This document shows positions 55,878 through 64,000 of a stretch of 64,000 nt of DNA, in pieces. This DNA comes from Nitrosophilus alvini. Its GTDB lineage: Bacteria > Campylobacterota > Campylobacteria > Campylobacterales > Nitratiruptoraceae. The notes below the pieces were generated by a model that was not told the DNA's origin, ran no database searches, and saw only the letters and a list, made by a program, of their open reading frames with translations. The first letter of the stretch is position 1; each line of letters begins with the position of its first letter. The position numbers and the translations under genes are program-made. Location of the stretch: assembly GCF_015100395.1 (NCBI RefSeq), contig NZ_AP022847.1:1571501-1635500 (forward strand), in the 5' to 3' direction.

Positions 55878-57716
55878 TTAGTATGATTCATCCAAAGAGC
55901 CATCTTTGATCAGACTCTTTTCAAAATTTACAACTCTGTTTCTTCCACTCTTTTTTGCTTTGTAAAGCGCCACATCCGCAAATTTTATACATTTCCATAT
56001 ACTTTCACTATCATCCGGAAATATTGATGTTCCAACACTCAGCGTTTTGGTAAAATATCCATCCGGACTTTTGATTTTCTGTTTGGAAAATTCTGTTCTT
56101 ATCTTTTCAGCTATTTTGGTTACGGCATCCTTATCACAGTTATAAAGCAGAACAAGAAACTCTTCCCCTCCGAAACGTATAGCGATATCGGAACTTCTTA
56201 TTGAATTTTTTATAACTTTGGAGACAGTCCTAATCGCTTCATCTCCAACATCATGTCCGTATGTATCGTTTATCATTTTAAAATAGTCAATATCTATCAT
56301 GAGTATACCGTATCTGATATTACTTCTAAGAGCCTGTGGTGCGGCTTTTTCAACAAACTCTTCCAAAAATTTTCTGTTGTACATGCCTGTAAGCTGGTCT
56401 ATTCTGGCCATCTCTTTTAGCATTTTCATAAGTTTTTTGCTGACAATTGCAGGTCTTGCGGCATTTATATAGTCTTCGACAAGTGGTTCAAGTTTTCTAA
56501 TTCTTTCGCTCTCCTCTTTGCTTTCGGAATATATGGAAATAATAAAGTTGAGCTCGTTGGAAATAGAATATGGAATGCAGAGATAATCCACACCCTCCTC
56601 CTCAAACAGTTCACAAACTTTTTCAAATATGCAAGAATCTATAATGGCATTTATCCTGTCTGCCCTGCATTCGCCTTCGGTTACTCTGCATCTGCATCTT
56701 TTGGAGGCATAAACAATTTTATTTGTTTTGGATGCCGTATCTGCTTCGATAAGTACAAAATCATCTATATGGAATCTCTTTTCAAGAAGATACGCTATTC
56801 TGTTATATACATCTTCAAGCTCTTTGTCATTTTCAATCGTCTTTTTAAATTTGTAAATATCAGAAAGCTGATTGACTGTTTTGTTTATACTTATAAGGGG
56901 ATCCTTATCTCTCATCTGATTTGAGTTTCTTAAAAATATATAGACTTTGCTGTCTATCTCTTTGAAAACCTTCTGTAATTTTTCTAAAAGATTGTTGAGC
57001 ATCTTTGCAACAGATTTGGTTTCGCTTGTAAAACCTCCGTCAACCCTGCCGGAATAGTCTCCATCATATGCTTTTTGCATCACCCTTTTTATAGAATAGA
57101 AGATATTTACATAGGGTTTCAGGAAATAGTTGATGATAAAAAGCGCCAAAACAATAAAGACAAAACCTATAAAAGCGTTATACAAAACAGTTTTCAGGCT
57201 TGCACCTCTCCCTTCGGTTACATCGATAACCATACTCACTACACCAAGCACCTCACCCTCTTTTGCGTTATGACATTTCAGACAGTTGGGTTTTTCAAAT
57301 GCAGATGCAATATAGGGAATACTTATTCTAAAAAGACTTTTGTCCGCAGTTTCTGTAATCTCTTTCATAACTTTGCCGGTTTTCAAAACCTCTTTGTCTA
57401 TGTCGTCTCTTGCTATTTCGTTATTGAGCCCTTTTCCAAACTGTTTTATAACTGCTGGAGACCTTGCAATCCAAATCGATTTAACATTCTCAATTCTTTC
57501 TATCTGCTCAAGGAAATAGGATCTTTTGTCCATAAAACCGTTTACCATATGAGCAGTAAGTCCGTTTTTGACCACTTCCGCAGTCAGTTTTGCTTTCTGT
57601 TCCGCGTTTTTAAAACCATAGTCTCTGAATTGCAGCAGAGTATTAGCAGTTATAAGAATAAAAGCAACGGCAAAAATTGCCAATAACAGTAGAGAAACCT
57701 TTTGTCTTGTATTCAT
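55878..57716 (-). CDS. Heme-c-containing sensor diguanylate cyclase
   Basis: 612 aa. Transmembrane helices at about 8-28 and 178-198 bracket a periplasmic domain (30-177) with a c-type heme motif C145-L-K-C148-H149, resembling the Tll0287-like/DUF3365 sensor. A HAMP-like segment (about 200-252) follows, then a GAF-like cytoplasmic domain (about 290-400) with six cysteines (C341, C343, C350, C362, C368, C380), then a GGDEF domain with GGEEF at 516-520 and an inhibitory RxxD (R507-D510). So it should make c-di-GMP in response to a periplasmic redox or gas signal, with product feedback. The signal is inference. Confidence 0.9.
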   Translation of the reverse strand: MNTRQKVSLLLLAIFAVAFILITANTLLQFRDYGFKNAEQKAKLTAEVVKNGLTAHMVNGFMDKRSYFLEQIERIENVKSIWIARSPAVIKQFGKGLNNEIARDDIDKEVLKTGKVMKEITETADKSLFRISIPYIASAFEKPNCLKCHNAKEGEVLGVVSMVIDVTEGRGASLKTVLYNAFIGFVFIVLALFIINYFLKPYVNIFYSIKRVMQKAYDGDYSGRVDGGFTSETKSVAKMLNNLLEKLQKVFKEIDSKVYIFLRNSNQMRDKDPLISINKTVNQLSDIYKFKKTIENDKELEDVYNRIAYLLEKRFHIDDFVLIEADTASKTNKIVYASKRCRCRVTEGECRADRINAIIDSCIFEKVCELFEEEGVDYLCIPYSISNELNFIISIYSESKEESERIRKLEPLVEDYINAARPAIVSKKLMKMLKEMARIDQLTGMYNRKFLEEFVEKAAPQALRSNIRYGILMIDIDYFKMINDTYGHDVGDEAIRTVSKVIKNSIRSSDIAIRFGGEEFLVLLYNCDKDAVTKIAEKIRTEFSKQKIKSPDGYFTKTLSVGTSIFPDDSESIWKCIKFADVALYKAKKSGRNRVVNFEKSLIKDGSLDESY

Positions 57717-57778
57717 ATCTGCCTCTTGTAATGTATATCAGAAAGGTTTTATTATAATATCATTTTATAACATAAGTT

Positions 57779-58537
57779 TCAAAGCAGAGCTTTAAAGTCA
57801 GCATCCTTGAGGCTTCTTGCCTCTGGATTTCTCTCTTTTTTCAATTCCATATCGATTTTTTCAAGAGGCAGTTGTCTTACACTTGCAACTGTTCCACTCC
57901 TGACACCTTCACTTACATTGTGATAGAGCAAAAAACCGTTTTCATAAAGGCCCATTCTCACAGGAGTTGCTGAAGAGTATGTAGTTAGAAGAAAATTATC
58001 TGAAGCTATTTTTTTCAGATCCCTGAAATACTCATATGTCCAAAGAAGTGGATTTTTTTTGGGACTAAAAGCATCCTGGTAACAGATATCAATATTTTTG
58101 GAGATTTTTTTTACGATATCTCTAGCATCACCTATCTTAACCTCTATCAAAAACTGTTCATCTTCATAAACTAGATCTTTTGAAAGGGTCTGGACAACTC
58201 TCCTGAAAGGCTCCAGTTCAGAGGGATACTGAAAATCCGAAAGATTTTTTACAAGATATTCATCTATCTCCGGAGAAATTATATGAACTTTTGTTTTAAT
58301 ACCTGTTTTTTTAAGGTGGTATATTGTTGCTAAAGTGTTGTAGCCGAGTCCAAAACATATATCCAAAACTGTCACCTGTTTCTTGTCTTTTTGAGATAAA
58401 ATAGTCCAGGCGGGCTCTATATGTTTTTTCAAAGACTCTCTCAGGGCACCATCCCGCACACTGTGATAGCACTCATCAAAATCTTTGTTGTAAAGAGTAA
58501 GAGTTCCGTCTTCTGTTTTTTTCAATTCATATTTCAA
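57779..58537 (-). CDS. MnmC-type (DUF752) tRNA methyltransferase-like protein
   Basis: 252 aa. SAM-binding VLDICFGLGYNTLATIYHL (about 55-73) and the DUF752 signature YQDAFSPKKNPLLWTYEYF. This matches the methyltransferase half of MnmC, without the oxidase half. It would methylate nm5U34 of tRNA to mnm5U in concert with MnmE/MnmG, the latter encoded 2 kb away. The oxidase domain is absent; some bacteria split the two activities. Confidence 0.8.
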   Translation of the reverse strand: MKYELKKTEDGTLTLYNKDFDECYHSVRDGALRESLKKHIEPAWTILSQKDKKQVTVLDICFGLGYNTLATIYHLKKTGIKTKVHIISPEIDEYLVKNLSDFQYPSELEPFRRVVQTLSKDLVYEDEQFLIEVKIGDARDIVKKISKNIDICYQDAFSPKKNPLLWTYEYFRDLKKIASDNFLLTTYSSATPVRMGLYENGFLLYHNVSEGVRSGTVASVRQLPLEKIDMELKKERNPEARSLKDADFKALL

Positions 58538-58553
58538 ACCCGAACCCTTTTTG

Positions 58554-58970
58554 CTATACTCCGTACATTAAAAGTCTTTTTGCAGTAATCAGATGGTATT
58601 CATCAAAAAGATCTATATCATTTGCCGCTGCAAAGTCCGCTTCTGATATCTTATCAACAGCTTCATACAGACCAAATCTATTTTTATCAAGCAAAACAAC
58701 TAGTTCTGCGACAGCTTTAAGTGAGTTTTTTGCAGTCTGTAGAATATTTTCATCAAGCGTATCGCAGATAACTACATAGTCGTAAACTCCTCTTTTTGGT
58801 CTGAAATTATCATTTTCAAAAATATCAAGCTCTCCTTCACACCTTTGCAGCTCACTATTCAAAAGTTCCGAAATTTCAGAGGGAATATCGACTGTAGCAG
58901 CAATTTTGACAAAAGGATAAAACTTAAAAATCTCTAGAAAAAGTTTTGCATCTTTTTTAGACAACTTCAT
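58554..58970 (-). CDS. Small protein of unknown function, methyltransferase-like C-terminal half
   Basis: 138 aa. I do not recognise the family. It may be a truncated Rossmann-type methyltransferase: YDYVVICDTLDEN looks like motif 4, then helices and ELVVLLDKNRFG and LFDEYHLITAKRLLMYG as late strands, but no glycine-rich SAM motif is left. It overlaps the next gene (58957-59253) by 14 bp. Confidence 0.65.
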   Translation of the reverse strand: MKLSKKDAKLFLEIFKFYPFVKIAATVDIPSEISELLNSELQRCEGELDIFENDNFRPKRGVYDYVVICDTLDENILQTAKNSLKAVAELVVLLDKNRFGLYEAVDKISEADFAAANDIDLFDEYHLITAKRLLMYGV

Positions 58971-59253
58971 CTAACTCCCTAAACATAAAAGCTTCTAAAA
59001 TATCCTCTACATAACTGTTCGGCATTGCCAAGAGCACTCTGGCTCCAAGCTCATAAACTGTATCAAGCTCTTCATTTTTGCTGTTGACTATAAAAAAATC
59101 GAAAAAATCTTCTGAAAAACTTTTTTTAAATTCTACATTTTCCAGTTTAGCTCCCTCTCCTAACTGCAAAAAAGCAAAATATTTTGCACTCTCAATCGAA
59201 GTTATTTTCGCTTCATCAATATCATTCAAATTTACGGGTATAACAACCAGCAT
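58957..59253 (-). CDS. Small protein, possibly NifX/dinitrogenase-cofactor-fold
   Basis: 98 aa. A thin resemblance to the NifX/NifB C-terminal fold is seen in the order of beta strands (SAKYFAFLQLGEG, LDTVYELGARVLLAMP), but the usual conserved His in the early strand is missing. It precedes the 138-aa gene. Function unknown. Confidence 0.6.
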   Translation of the reverse strand: MLVVIPVNLNDIDEAKITSIESAKYFAFLQLGEGAKLENVEFKKSFSEDFFDFFIVNSKNEELDTVYELGARVLLAMPNSYVEDILEAFMFRELDEVV

Positions 59254-59279
59254 TTACTTCCCCTCTCTTTTTTAAATGA

Positions 59280-59831
59280 TTACTGGCCAATAACTCTTAT
59301 ATCTTCAATTTTAACATCACATTTATGAGTATCGATTTTATTTAAATCCAATACCAAATCCTCATTTTTCATAATCCCTATGCCGCTTTGAATTACATGA
59401 TTTGCTATCTTTCTCGCCTCTTCAAGCGAATGCATTTTACAGCTTCCACACTGATATATATTCAACTCCGGAATCTGATCTGGGCTTTTCAAAGAGATTA
59501 TATCTCTCATACTTTTTTCCCAGCTTTGAGCAACATCCAGCTCGCTTGGTGTTCCTATAACACTCATATAAAATCCCGTTCTGCAGCCCATAGGAGATAT
59601 ATCAATGATCTCAACCTCTTCGCTGTTTAGGTGTTCTCTCATGAAACCGGCGAATAGATGCTCTAATGTATGTATTCCTTTTTCGGGCATTATCTCTTGA
59701 TTTGGTTTGCAAAATCTCAAATCAAACACTGTTATAGTATCACCGCAGGGCGTATTCATACTCTTTGCCACTCTTACTGCAGGGGCTATCATCTTGGTGT
59801 GATCTACCATAAAACTTTCAAGCAGAGGCAT
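59280..59831 (-). CDS. luxS: S-ribosylhomocysteine lyase LuxS
   Basis: 183 aa. Metal ligands H54, H58 (HTLEH) and C128, with catalytic C83 in MGCRTGFY. It cleaves S-ribosylhomocysteine to homocysteine and DPD, the AI-2 precursor, recycling the methyl cycle. The C-terminus is somewhat longer than the 150-170 aa usual for the family. The TATAAT promoter lies 56 bp upstream. Confidence 0.95.
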   Translation of the reverse strand: MPLLESFMVDHTKMIAPAVRVAKSMNTPCGDTITVFDLRFCKPNQEIMPEKGIHTLEHLFAGFMREHLNSEEVEIIDISPMGCRTGFYMSVIGTPSELDVAQSWEKSMRDIISLKSPDQIPELNIYQCGSCKMHSLEEARKIANHVIQSGIGIMKNEDLVLDLNKIDTHKCDVKIEDIRVIGQ

Positions 59832-59886
59832 TTTTTCCCTTTATCTCTTATTTATATTTCATATAAACTTTATTTTCTGATGCTCA

Positions 59887-59892
59887 ATTATA
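59887..59892 (-). promoter_or_regulatory. -10 element for luxS
   Basis: TATAAT on the minus strand in an AT-rich spacer between the NDH-2 stop and luxS; predicted leader about 50 nt. Confidence 0.6.
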
Positions 59893-59900
59893 CGCTAAAT

Positions 59901-61106
59901 TCATTTTGAAATTTTTGAAAATCCTTCGTCTGCTTTTTTCAAAAGAGGTAATTTATATATTTTGAAAATCCCCTGTTTTGCAATATACGCGCTAAAACCA
60001 CTGAATACAAAATTTCCGCTTCTTCCGATAGCATATTTCCCACCGAGAGCTATGAGCATACCTCTTGATTTTAAATCAGACTTTTTCATCTCTTTATTAT
60101 CAACCATACAGATTATATTATGGACTGCAAGTTCGGCCGACTGTTCTGCGATATCTGCAGTCTGAGGAGCAATATTTCCTTCCGTATCTTTGATTTGCGC
60201 TATATCTCCTATCGCAAACTCTACTTCTTTACCTGCAACTCTCAGATACTCATCTGTGACTATCTGCAGTTTTCTGTTTTTTTCAACATCCAGCTTTTCG
60301 ACAAGATCAACTCCTCTAACACCACCGGTAAATATCAAAAAGTCATGTTCAAGAGCCGCATCTGTGGAGAGACGTACATATTTTTTATTTACTTTTGTAA
60401 TTTTGGCGTTAAATATCGTTTTTATTCCCAGTTTATTAAGTCTTTTTTGTGCGAGTTTTACCACTTTTTCCGGTAGACCCGGCAAAATAGTAGGCGTTGC
60501 ACTAACAAGATAGATATTCAGGTTTTCACACACAAATTTATGACTTTTGTAAAATTCTTTAGCATAGCATGCCATCTCCGCAGCTATTTCTACACCGCTA
60601 AGACCTGCTCCTCCTACTACAATATTGAATTTTCTCGTACAAAGACTACCTTCAGTTTCTATTCTGTCAAAAAGTTCATCTTCAAATTTATGTTTGAAAA
60701 TAAGTGCGTTTTGCAAATCTTTAATATCCCTTGAGTACTCTTTAAGCCCTTCAATCTCATCCATAAATGCAGTTTTGGCACCAAGTGCAATAATAAGAAA
60801 GTCATAAGAGACACTCTTTTTATTTAACAAAATAACTTTTTTGCTCTCAAAGTCTATATCTATTACAAAATCTTTTAAAAAAGAGACATTATCTCCAAAT
60901 CCTGCACAAAGTGCAAACAGATCGATTGCAACATCAGAAATTTTTATTTTATTGGCAATAAAATCATACACTTCCGTTTGAAGATAATGGTACGGATGCT
61001 GATCAATCAAAACCGTTTCAAAATCTTCTCTCTCACTCAGTCTCTGAGCCGCTCTTATTCCGCCATATCCCGCACCCAAAATAACTATTTTTGTTTTCTT
61101 GCCCAT
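59901..61106 (-). CDS. NAD(P)/FAD-dependent oxidoreductase, type II NADH dehydrogenase-like
   Basis: 401 aa. N-terminal FAD motif VILGAGYGGIRAAQRL, NAD motif VVGGAGLSGVEIAAEM (about 160-175) and C-terminal FAD motif VEFAIGDIAQIKD. No redox-active Cys pair typical of sulfide:quinone reductase is apparent, so NADH:quinone reduction is favoured. The end is amphipathic, as in peripheral membrane NDH-2. AAAGGG precedes ATG. An alternative is a soluble oxidoreductase. Confidence 0.86.
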   Translation of the reverse strand: MGKKTKIVILGAGYGGIRAAQRLSEREDFETVLIDQHPYHYLQTEVYDFIANKIKISDVAIDLFALCAGFGDNVSFLKDFVIDIDFESKKVILLNKKSVSYDFLIIALGAKTAFMDEIEGLKEYSRDIKDLQNALIFKHKFEDELFDRIETEGSLCTRKFNIVVGGAGLSGVEIAAEMACYAKEFYKSHKFVCENLNIYLVSATPTILPGLPEKVVKLAQKRLNKLGIKTIFNAKITKVNKKYVRLSTDAALEHDFLIFTGGVRGVDLVEKLDVEKNRKLQIVTDEYLRVAGKEVEFAIGDIAQIKDTEGNIAPQTADIAEQSAELAVHNIICMVDNKEMKKSDLKSRGMLIALGGKYAIGRSGNFVFSGFSAYIAKQGIFKIYKLPLLKKADEGFSKISK

Positions 61107-61148
61107 TTGTGCCCTTTATGTAAGGCGTAGGAGCCTCTGTTTGCAGTT

Positions 61149-61154
61149 ATTATA
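61149..61154 (-). promoter_or_regulatory. -10 element for the NDH-2 gene
   Basis: TATAAT on the minus strand, 43 bp before the ATG. The rest of this spacer (61160-61256) holds a short 8-mer repeat and no gene. Confidence 0.6.
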
Positions 61155-61231
61155 GCAAAGAATAAAGATTTGTGTAAGGATTGAAGAAATATTCGGTAGT
61201 TTTTCTATTTAAAGGCTGTTATACATAAAAA

Positions 61232-61247
61232 AGAGGCAAAGAGGCAA
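61232..61247. repeat. Octamer repeat AGAGGCAA, two copies, past porB
   Basis: Two exact AGAGGCAA units directly after the porB stop side of the spacer. It resembles degenerate AAGAGGCAAAAGG sequence near 22814 and 8040, but is too short to be sure of common origin. Confidence 0.5.
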
Positions 61248-61256
61248 AATGCACTC

Positions 61257-62255
61257 TTATACGCCTGCCTCTTCTCTTTTTTGCAGATTTTCCCATCTAA
61301 TATCGACCATTTTTTGCCAAAGGTCGATAATATGTCTGTTTTCAGGCTTAAACAGATGCTTAAATCTTGGCTGTGCGGCAAGATACTCTTCTACAGGTAT
61401 TTTATTTTTAGGTCTGTATGTGATATTCAATTTAGTACTATATATAATTCCGTGTTCGTCTCTTTCATTTATTATCTCATATAGAGGCCAGACACAGCTT
61501 TCAACACCCAATTCACTCACATCAATAGTATTCTCCGGCGCATGTTTCCACTCTGTGGTACAAGCACTCATTGCATTTATATAAACAGGTCCCTTTGTTT
61601 CAAAACCTTTTTGAATCTTTTTGACAAGATCTTTCCATTTATTCGGTGCTACCTGCGCTACATATGGTGCACCGTGATCCGCCATAATCTCCACCATAGA
61701 CTTTTTCATCATTTTCTCGCCATAACTTACGTTTCCGGCGGGACTTGTGGTAGTACTGGCACCTATAGGGGTAGAGGAGCTTCTTTGTCCACCAGTATTT
61801 GCGTATACCTCATTATCAAGACACACATACATAAAATCGTGTCCTCTTTCGAAACAACCGCTCAGCCACTGAAAGCCGATATCGTATGTGGCACCGTCGC
61901 CTCCAAAAGCGACAAATTTAGGTTCTCTCCCCTCTTCAATAGCCCTCATGGTCGACTCAGGAAGTCTGCCTTTTCTTTTTAAAACCTCATACATCACCTG
62001 CGCACTGGCAATTGCAGTAGAAGCGTTTTCAAAACCTATATGAATCCAGGAAACATCCCATGATGTATACGGATAAACTGCAGTACAAACTTCAAGGCAT
62101 CCTGTGGCTGTTGCAATCAGCACCGGATTATCTGTAGCATTCAAAACCTCTCTAACAATGATGTTATGAGAACATCCGGGACACATAAGATTGGCGCCCT
62201 CATATCTATCGTTGGAAGTCGAAAACTCTTTTAGGTTTCTAATCTTTTTAGTCAT
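61257..62255 (-). CDS. porB: Pyruvate:ferredoxin oxidoreductase beta subunit
   Basis: 332 aa. The thiamine diphosphate motif is seen in AFGGDGATYDIGFQWL...LDNEVYANTGGQRS, with cysteines CPGC, C-x-E-x-C and one later, for the iron-sulfur cluster. With porA, porC and porD it interconverts pyruvate + CoA with acetyl-CoA + CO2. In autotrophic Campylobacterota it can run toward pyruvate. It is 12 bp after porA. Confidence 0.96.
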   Translation of the reverse strand: MTKKIRNLKEFSTSNDRYEGANLMCPGCSHNIIVREVLNATDNPVLIATATGCLEVCTAVYPYTSWDVSWIHIGFENASTAIASAQVMYEVLKRKGRLPESTMRAIEEGREPKFVAFGGDGATYDIGFQWLSGCFERGHDFMYVCLDNEVYANTGGQRSSSTPIGASTTTSPAGNVSYGEKMMKKSMVEIMADHGAPYVAQVAPNKWKDLVKKIQKGFETKGPVYINAMSACTTEWKHAPENTIDVSELGVESCVWPLYEIINERDEHGIIYSTKLNITYRPKNKIPVEEYLAAQPRFKHLFKPENRHIIDLWQKMVDIRWENLQKREEAGV

Positions 62256-62267
62256 TTTGTTCTCCTA

Positions 62268-63485
62268 TTAATAAAAAGAGAGTTTAGGACCTCTCAGCCC
62301 TATAAACTGCTGCAAAGGATACTCACTTTTTCCACTCTTGGCACATCTGTCCAACTGCTCGTAAATATCAGTCAGGTGAGCAATAGTCGTATCTCTTCCA
62401 CCCAAACCGTAAATATAGTTCAACAAAACAGGCGTTTTTCCGGACTGAAGCATCGCTGCACCAATCTCATTGAAAAGCATTCCGAACGTTCCTCCGGGTG
62501 CGCTTCTATCCATAGCAGCAATAGCTTTTACATTTTTCAGAGCTTCTTGTATCTCTTTGAAAGGGAATGGTCTTAAAACTCTTATTCCCAAAACTCCGGC
62601 TTTTACACCTTTTTCTCTCATCCTGTCAGCTGCAATTTCTGCACTCTCTACTGTAGTTCCAAGAGCAACGATAGCAACTTCGGCATCATCCATTTTGTAT
62701 TTGTGCAGAAGATCATATTTTCTTCCGGTAAGCTTTTCAAATTCGGCAAAAACTTTCTTGATTGTACTTACTGAATTCATCAGATCGTTATGCTGTCTCG
62801 CTTTATGTTCAAAATGCCAGTCTTCTTCAGTCTGAACACCGTGAGTAACCGGATTTGCAACATCTAGCATACTGTTTACAGGTTTATATTCTCCTATAAA
62901 TCCGTAAGCTTCCTCATCTTGTAAAGGTCTCACATTTTGAGCCGTATGCGAACACAAAAAGCCGTCTTGATGAACCATTACAGGAAGTCTGACATTTAAA
63001 TCTTCACCTATTTTAAATGCCATAAGCGTCATATCGTAAGCTTCCTGTGGATTGTAAGAACATAGATTTATCCATCCCGCATCTCGTCCAAGATACATAT
63101 CGGAATGGTCTCCGTTAACGTTCAAAGGGGCAGCAAGCGCTCTGTTGACAACAGTAAGAACTATAGGCAGTCTCATACCGCTAGCTTGATACAATACCTC
63201 TATCATAAGAGCAAAGCCCTGAGAACTTGTTGCGGTAGCAACTCTTCCTCCGGCTGCAGCTGCACCAACACAACCACTCATAGCGCCATGTTCGCTCTCC
63301 ACCATTATAAATTCGCCGTCAACATAACCGTCGGCCAAAAATTTGGAGTAGTTTTGAACGATAGGAGTAGAAGGAGTTATGGGGTATGCTGCAACTACAT
63401 CTATCTGTGCCTGGCGAAGAGCCTGAGCAGCAGCCATATTGCCGTCCCAAACCTCCACTTCGTTTAATTGCATCTTTTCAGCCAT
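62268..63485 (-). CDS. porA: Pyruvate:ferredoxin oxidoreductase alpha subunit
   Basis: 405 aa. The POR N-terminal domain contains AYPITPSTPIVQ and EHGAMSGCVGAAAAGGRVATATSSQG; the second domain has GTTVESAEIAADRMREKG and VLRPFPFKEI. It follows porD by 38 bp. AAGG is upstream of the ATG. Confidence 0.96.
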   Translation of the reverse strand: MAEKMQLNEVEVWDGNMAAAQALRQAQIDVVAAYPITPSTPIVQNYSKFLADGYVDGEFIMVESEHGAMSGCVGAAAAGGRVATATSSQGFALMIEVLYQASGMRLPIVLTVVNRALAAPLNVNGDHSDMYLGRDAGWINLCSYNPQEAYDMTLMAFKIGEDLNVRLPVMVHQDGFLCSHTAQNVRPLQDEEAYGFIGEYKPVNSMLDVANPVTHGVQTEEDWHFEHKARQHNDLMNSVSTIKKVFAEFEKLTGRKYDLLHKYKMDDAEVAIVALGTTVESAEIAADRMREKGVKAGVLGIRVLRPFPFKEIQEALKNVKAIAAMDRSAPGGTFGMLFNEIGAAMLQSGKTPVLLNYIYGLGGRDTTIAHLTDIYEQLDRCAKSGKSEYPLQQFIGLRGPKLSFY

Positions 63486-63523
63486 TTCTTTTCCTTTTAA
63501 TACATAATTTTAAAGATGTTATA

Positions 63524-63928
63524 TTATTTTTTCTCTTTTTCTGGCCAACTAGCCAAAGCCTCTTCATTGTCCGTCTGTTCCGGAAACATCAATAGAGATT
63601 TAGGATTTGTCGGACAAACTTCTACACATATACCGCACCCTTTACAGTGATCATAATCGATACCTATCATCTTTTTATCCCTGCTTATAATAGAGATATC
63701 GGGGCAGAATATCCAGCAAAATTGACAATCGATACATAGATCTCTGTTGTAAACCGGTTTTTCTACTCTCCAGTCTCCAACACTAGCCTCATGGGAATTT
63801 GTAGGTGCATAAGGTCTCTCATCCATAGTAAGATCTACAACATTTTCAACAGGCTCTGTAAAAGAGAACAGGCAAGCTCCCGGAACCAGCTCATCCCACC
63901 CCAGTTCTTTTATATCTTTGCTACTCAT
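63524..63928 (-). CDS. porD: Pyruvate:ferredoxin oxidoreductase delta subunit (2[4Fe-4S] ferredoxin)
   Basis: 134 aa. Two ferredoxin clusters: CIDCQFCWIFCPD and CKGCGICVEVCP. The N-terminal extension (1-65) is usual for PorD of this group. It passes electrons from the core to ferredoxin or flavodoxin. Follows the porC end by 10 bp. Confidence 0.95.
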   Translation of the reverse strand: MSSKDIKELGWDELVPGACLFSFTEPVENVVDLTMDERPYAPTNSHEASVGDWRVEKPVYNRDLCIDCQFCWIFCPDISIISRDKKMIGIDYDHCKGCGICVEVCPTNPKSLLMFPEQTDNEEALASWPEKEKK

Positions 63929-63938
63929 TATTCATCCT

Positions 63939-64000
63939 TTATTTGACTTCGTTATATGCTCTCTCTATCGCAGCCATATTAGCATCGATGATTTTCTGCG
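63939..64000 (-). CDS. porC: Pyruvate:ferredoxin oxidoreductase gamma subunit, C-terminal end only
   Basis: Only the last 20 codons are inside the window, ending IERAYNEVK and TAA. Identity is inferred from position before porD, as in the porCDAB order of Helicobacter and Campylobacterota. The gene runs off the right edge. Confidence 0.7.
   Translation of the reverse strand, partial: QKIIDANMAAIERAYNEVK

Overview
The window is a gene-dense, AT-rich piece of a chromosome from a Campylobacterota (formerly Epsilonproteobacteria) bacterium. Evidence is the family-typical protein sequences and gene order recalled from Campylobacter and Helicobacter: argS-tatA-gmk-acidic protein, rpsB-tsf-ABC ATPase, ilvE-SPFH protein, trxB-trxA-yraN-hom-aminotransferase-rlmB-rsmI-rpmE-rsmE, petABC near mnmG, and a porCDAB-type pyruvate:ferredoxin oxidoreductase operon. 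A Rieske/cytochrome b/diheme c1 complex, type II NADH dehydrogenase, multi-subunit POR and a cytoplasmic formate dehydrogenase-like protein suit a respiring, possibly autotrophic (reductive TCA) member. The genus cannot be fixed from sequence alone. I see no tRNA, rRNA, CRISPR array, transposase or phage gene, and no gene-free gap over 300 bp.

Layout. 0.1-5.4 kb: porin, then fabI, tpiA, pgk, gap on the minus strand. 5.5-13.6 kb: nadD, rsfS, argS, tatA, gmk, an acidic receiver-like protein, nucT, a LolD-like ATPase, tsf, rpsB with a structured leader, bcp. 13.6-23.2 kb: DUF523, aldehyde dehydrogenase, ilvE, SPFH protein, hisIE, radical SAM protein, purF, dapB, trxB, trxA. 23.3-33.9 kb: yraN, formate dehydrogenase-like protein, an SDR that appears to start at AUA, hom, aminotransferase, two envelope proteins, rlmB, a pilin fused to Ig-like domains, rsmI, rpmE. 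34-42.4 kb: an eight-gene type IV pilus/type II secretion-like operon (platform, ATPase, pilin, SPOR/TPR-like protein, secretin, PilP-, PilO- and fused PilM/N-like proteins). 42.5-50.8 kb: rsmE, moeA, cytochrome c lipoprotein, queD, queE, moaA, petCBA. 50.8-64 kb: glycosyltransferase-like protein, mnmG, ribE, thpR, cupin, AMMECR1, a heme-c diguanylate cyclase, an MnmC-like methyltransferase, two small unknowns, luxS, NDH-2, porB, porA, porD and the end of porC.

How the genes work together. PetABC, the cytochrome c lipoprotein and NDH-2 are respiratory; TatA probably helps export the Rieske protein, whose N-terminus carries a twin-arginine motif. POR links acetyl-CoA and pyruvate, and the tpiA-pgk-gap block carries carbon on toward sugars. 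MoaA and MoeA make the molybdopterin cofactor that the formate dehydrogenase-like protein needs. Against the gene order I remember from C. jejuni, three blocks look inserted into one conserved chain: FDH plus SDR, the Ig-pilin, and the whole pilus operon.

Most noteworthy: (1) an intact SDR whose only usable start is AUA behind an ideal Shine-Dalgarno; (2) a diguanylate cyclase with a periplasmic c-type heme motif and a cytoplasmic cysteine cluster; (3) structured leaders before rpmE and rpsB; (4) a palindromic -10 shared by mnmG and ribE; (5) a pilin with Ig-like domains; (6) short tandem repeats recurring in intergenic gaps.
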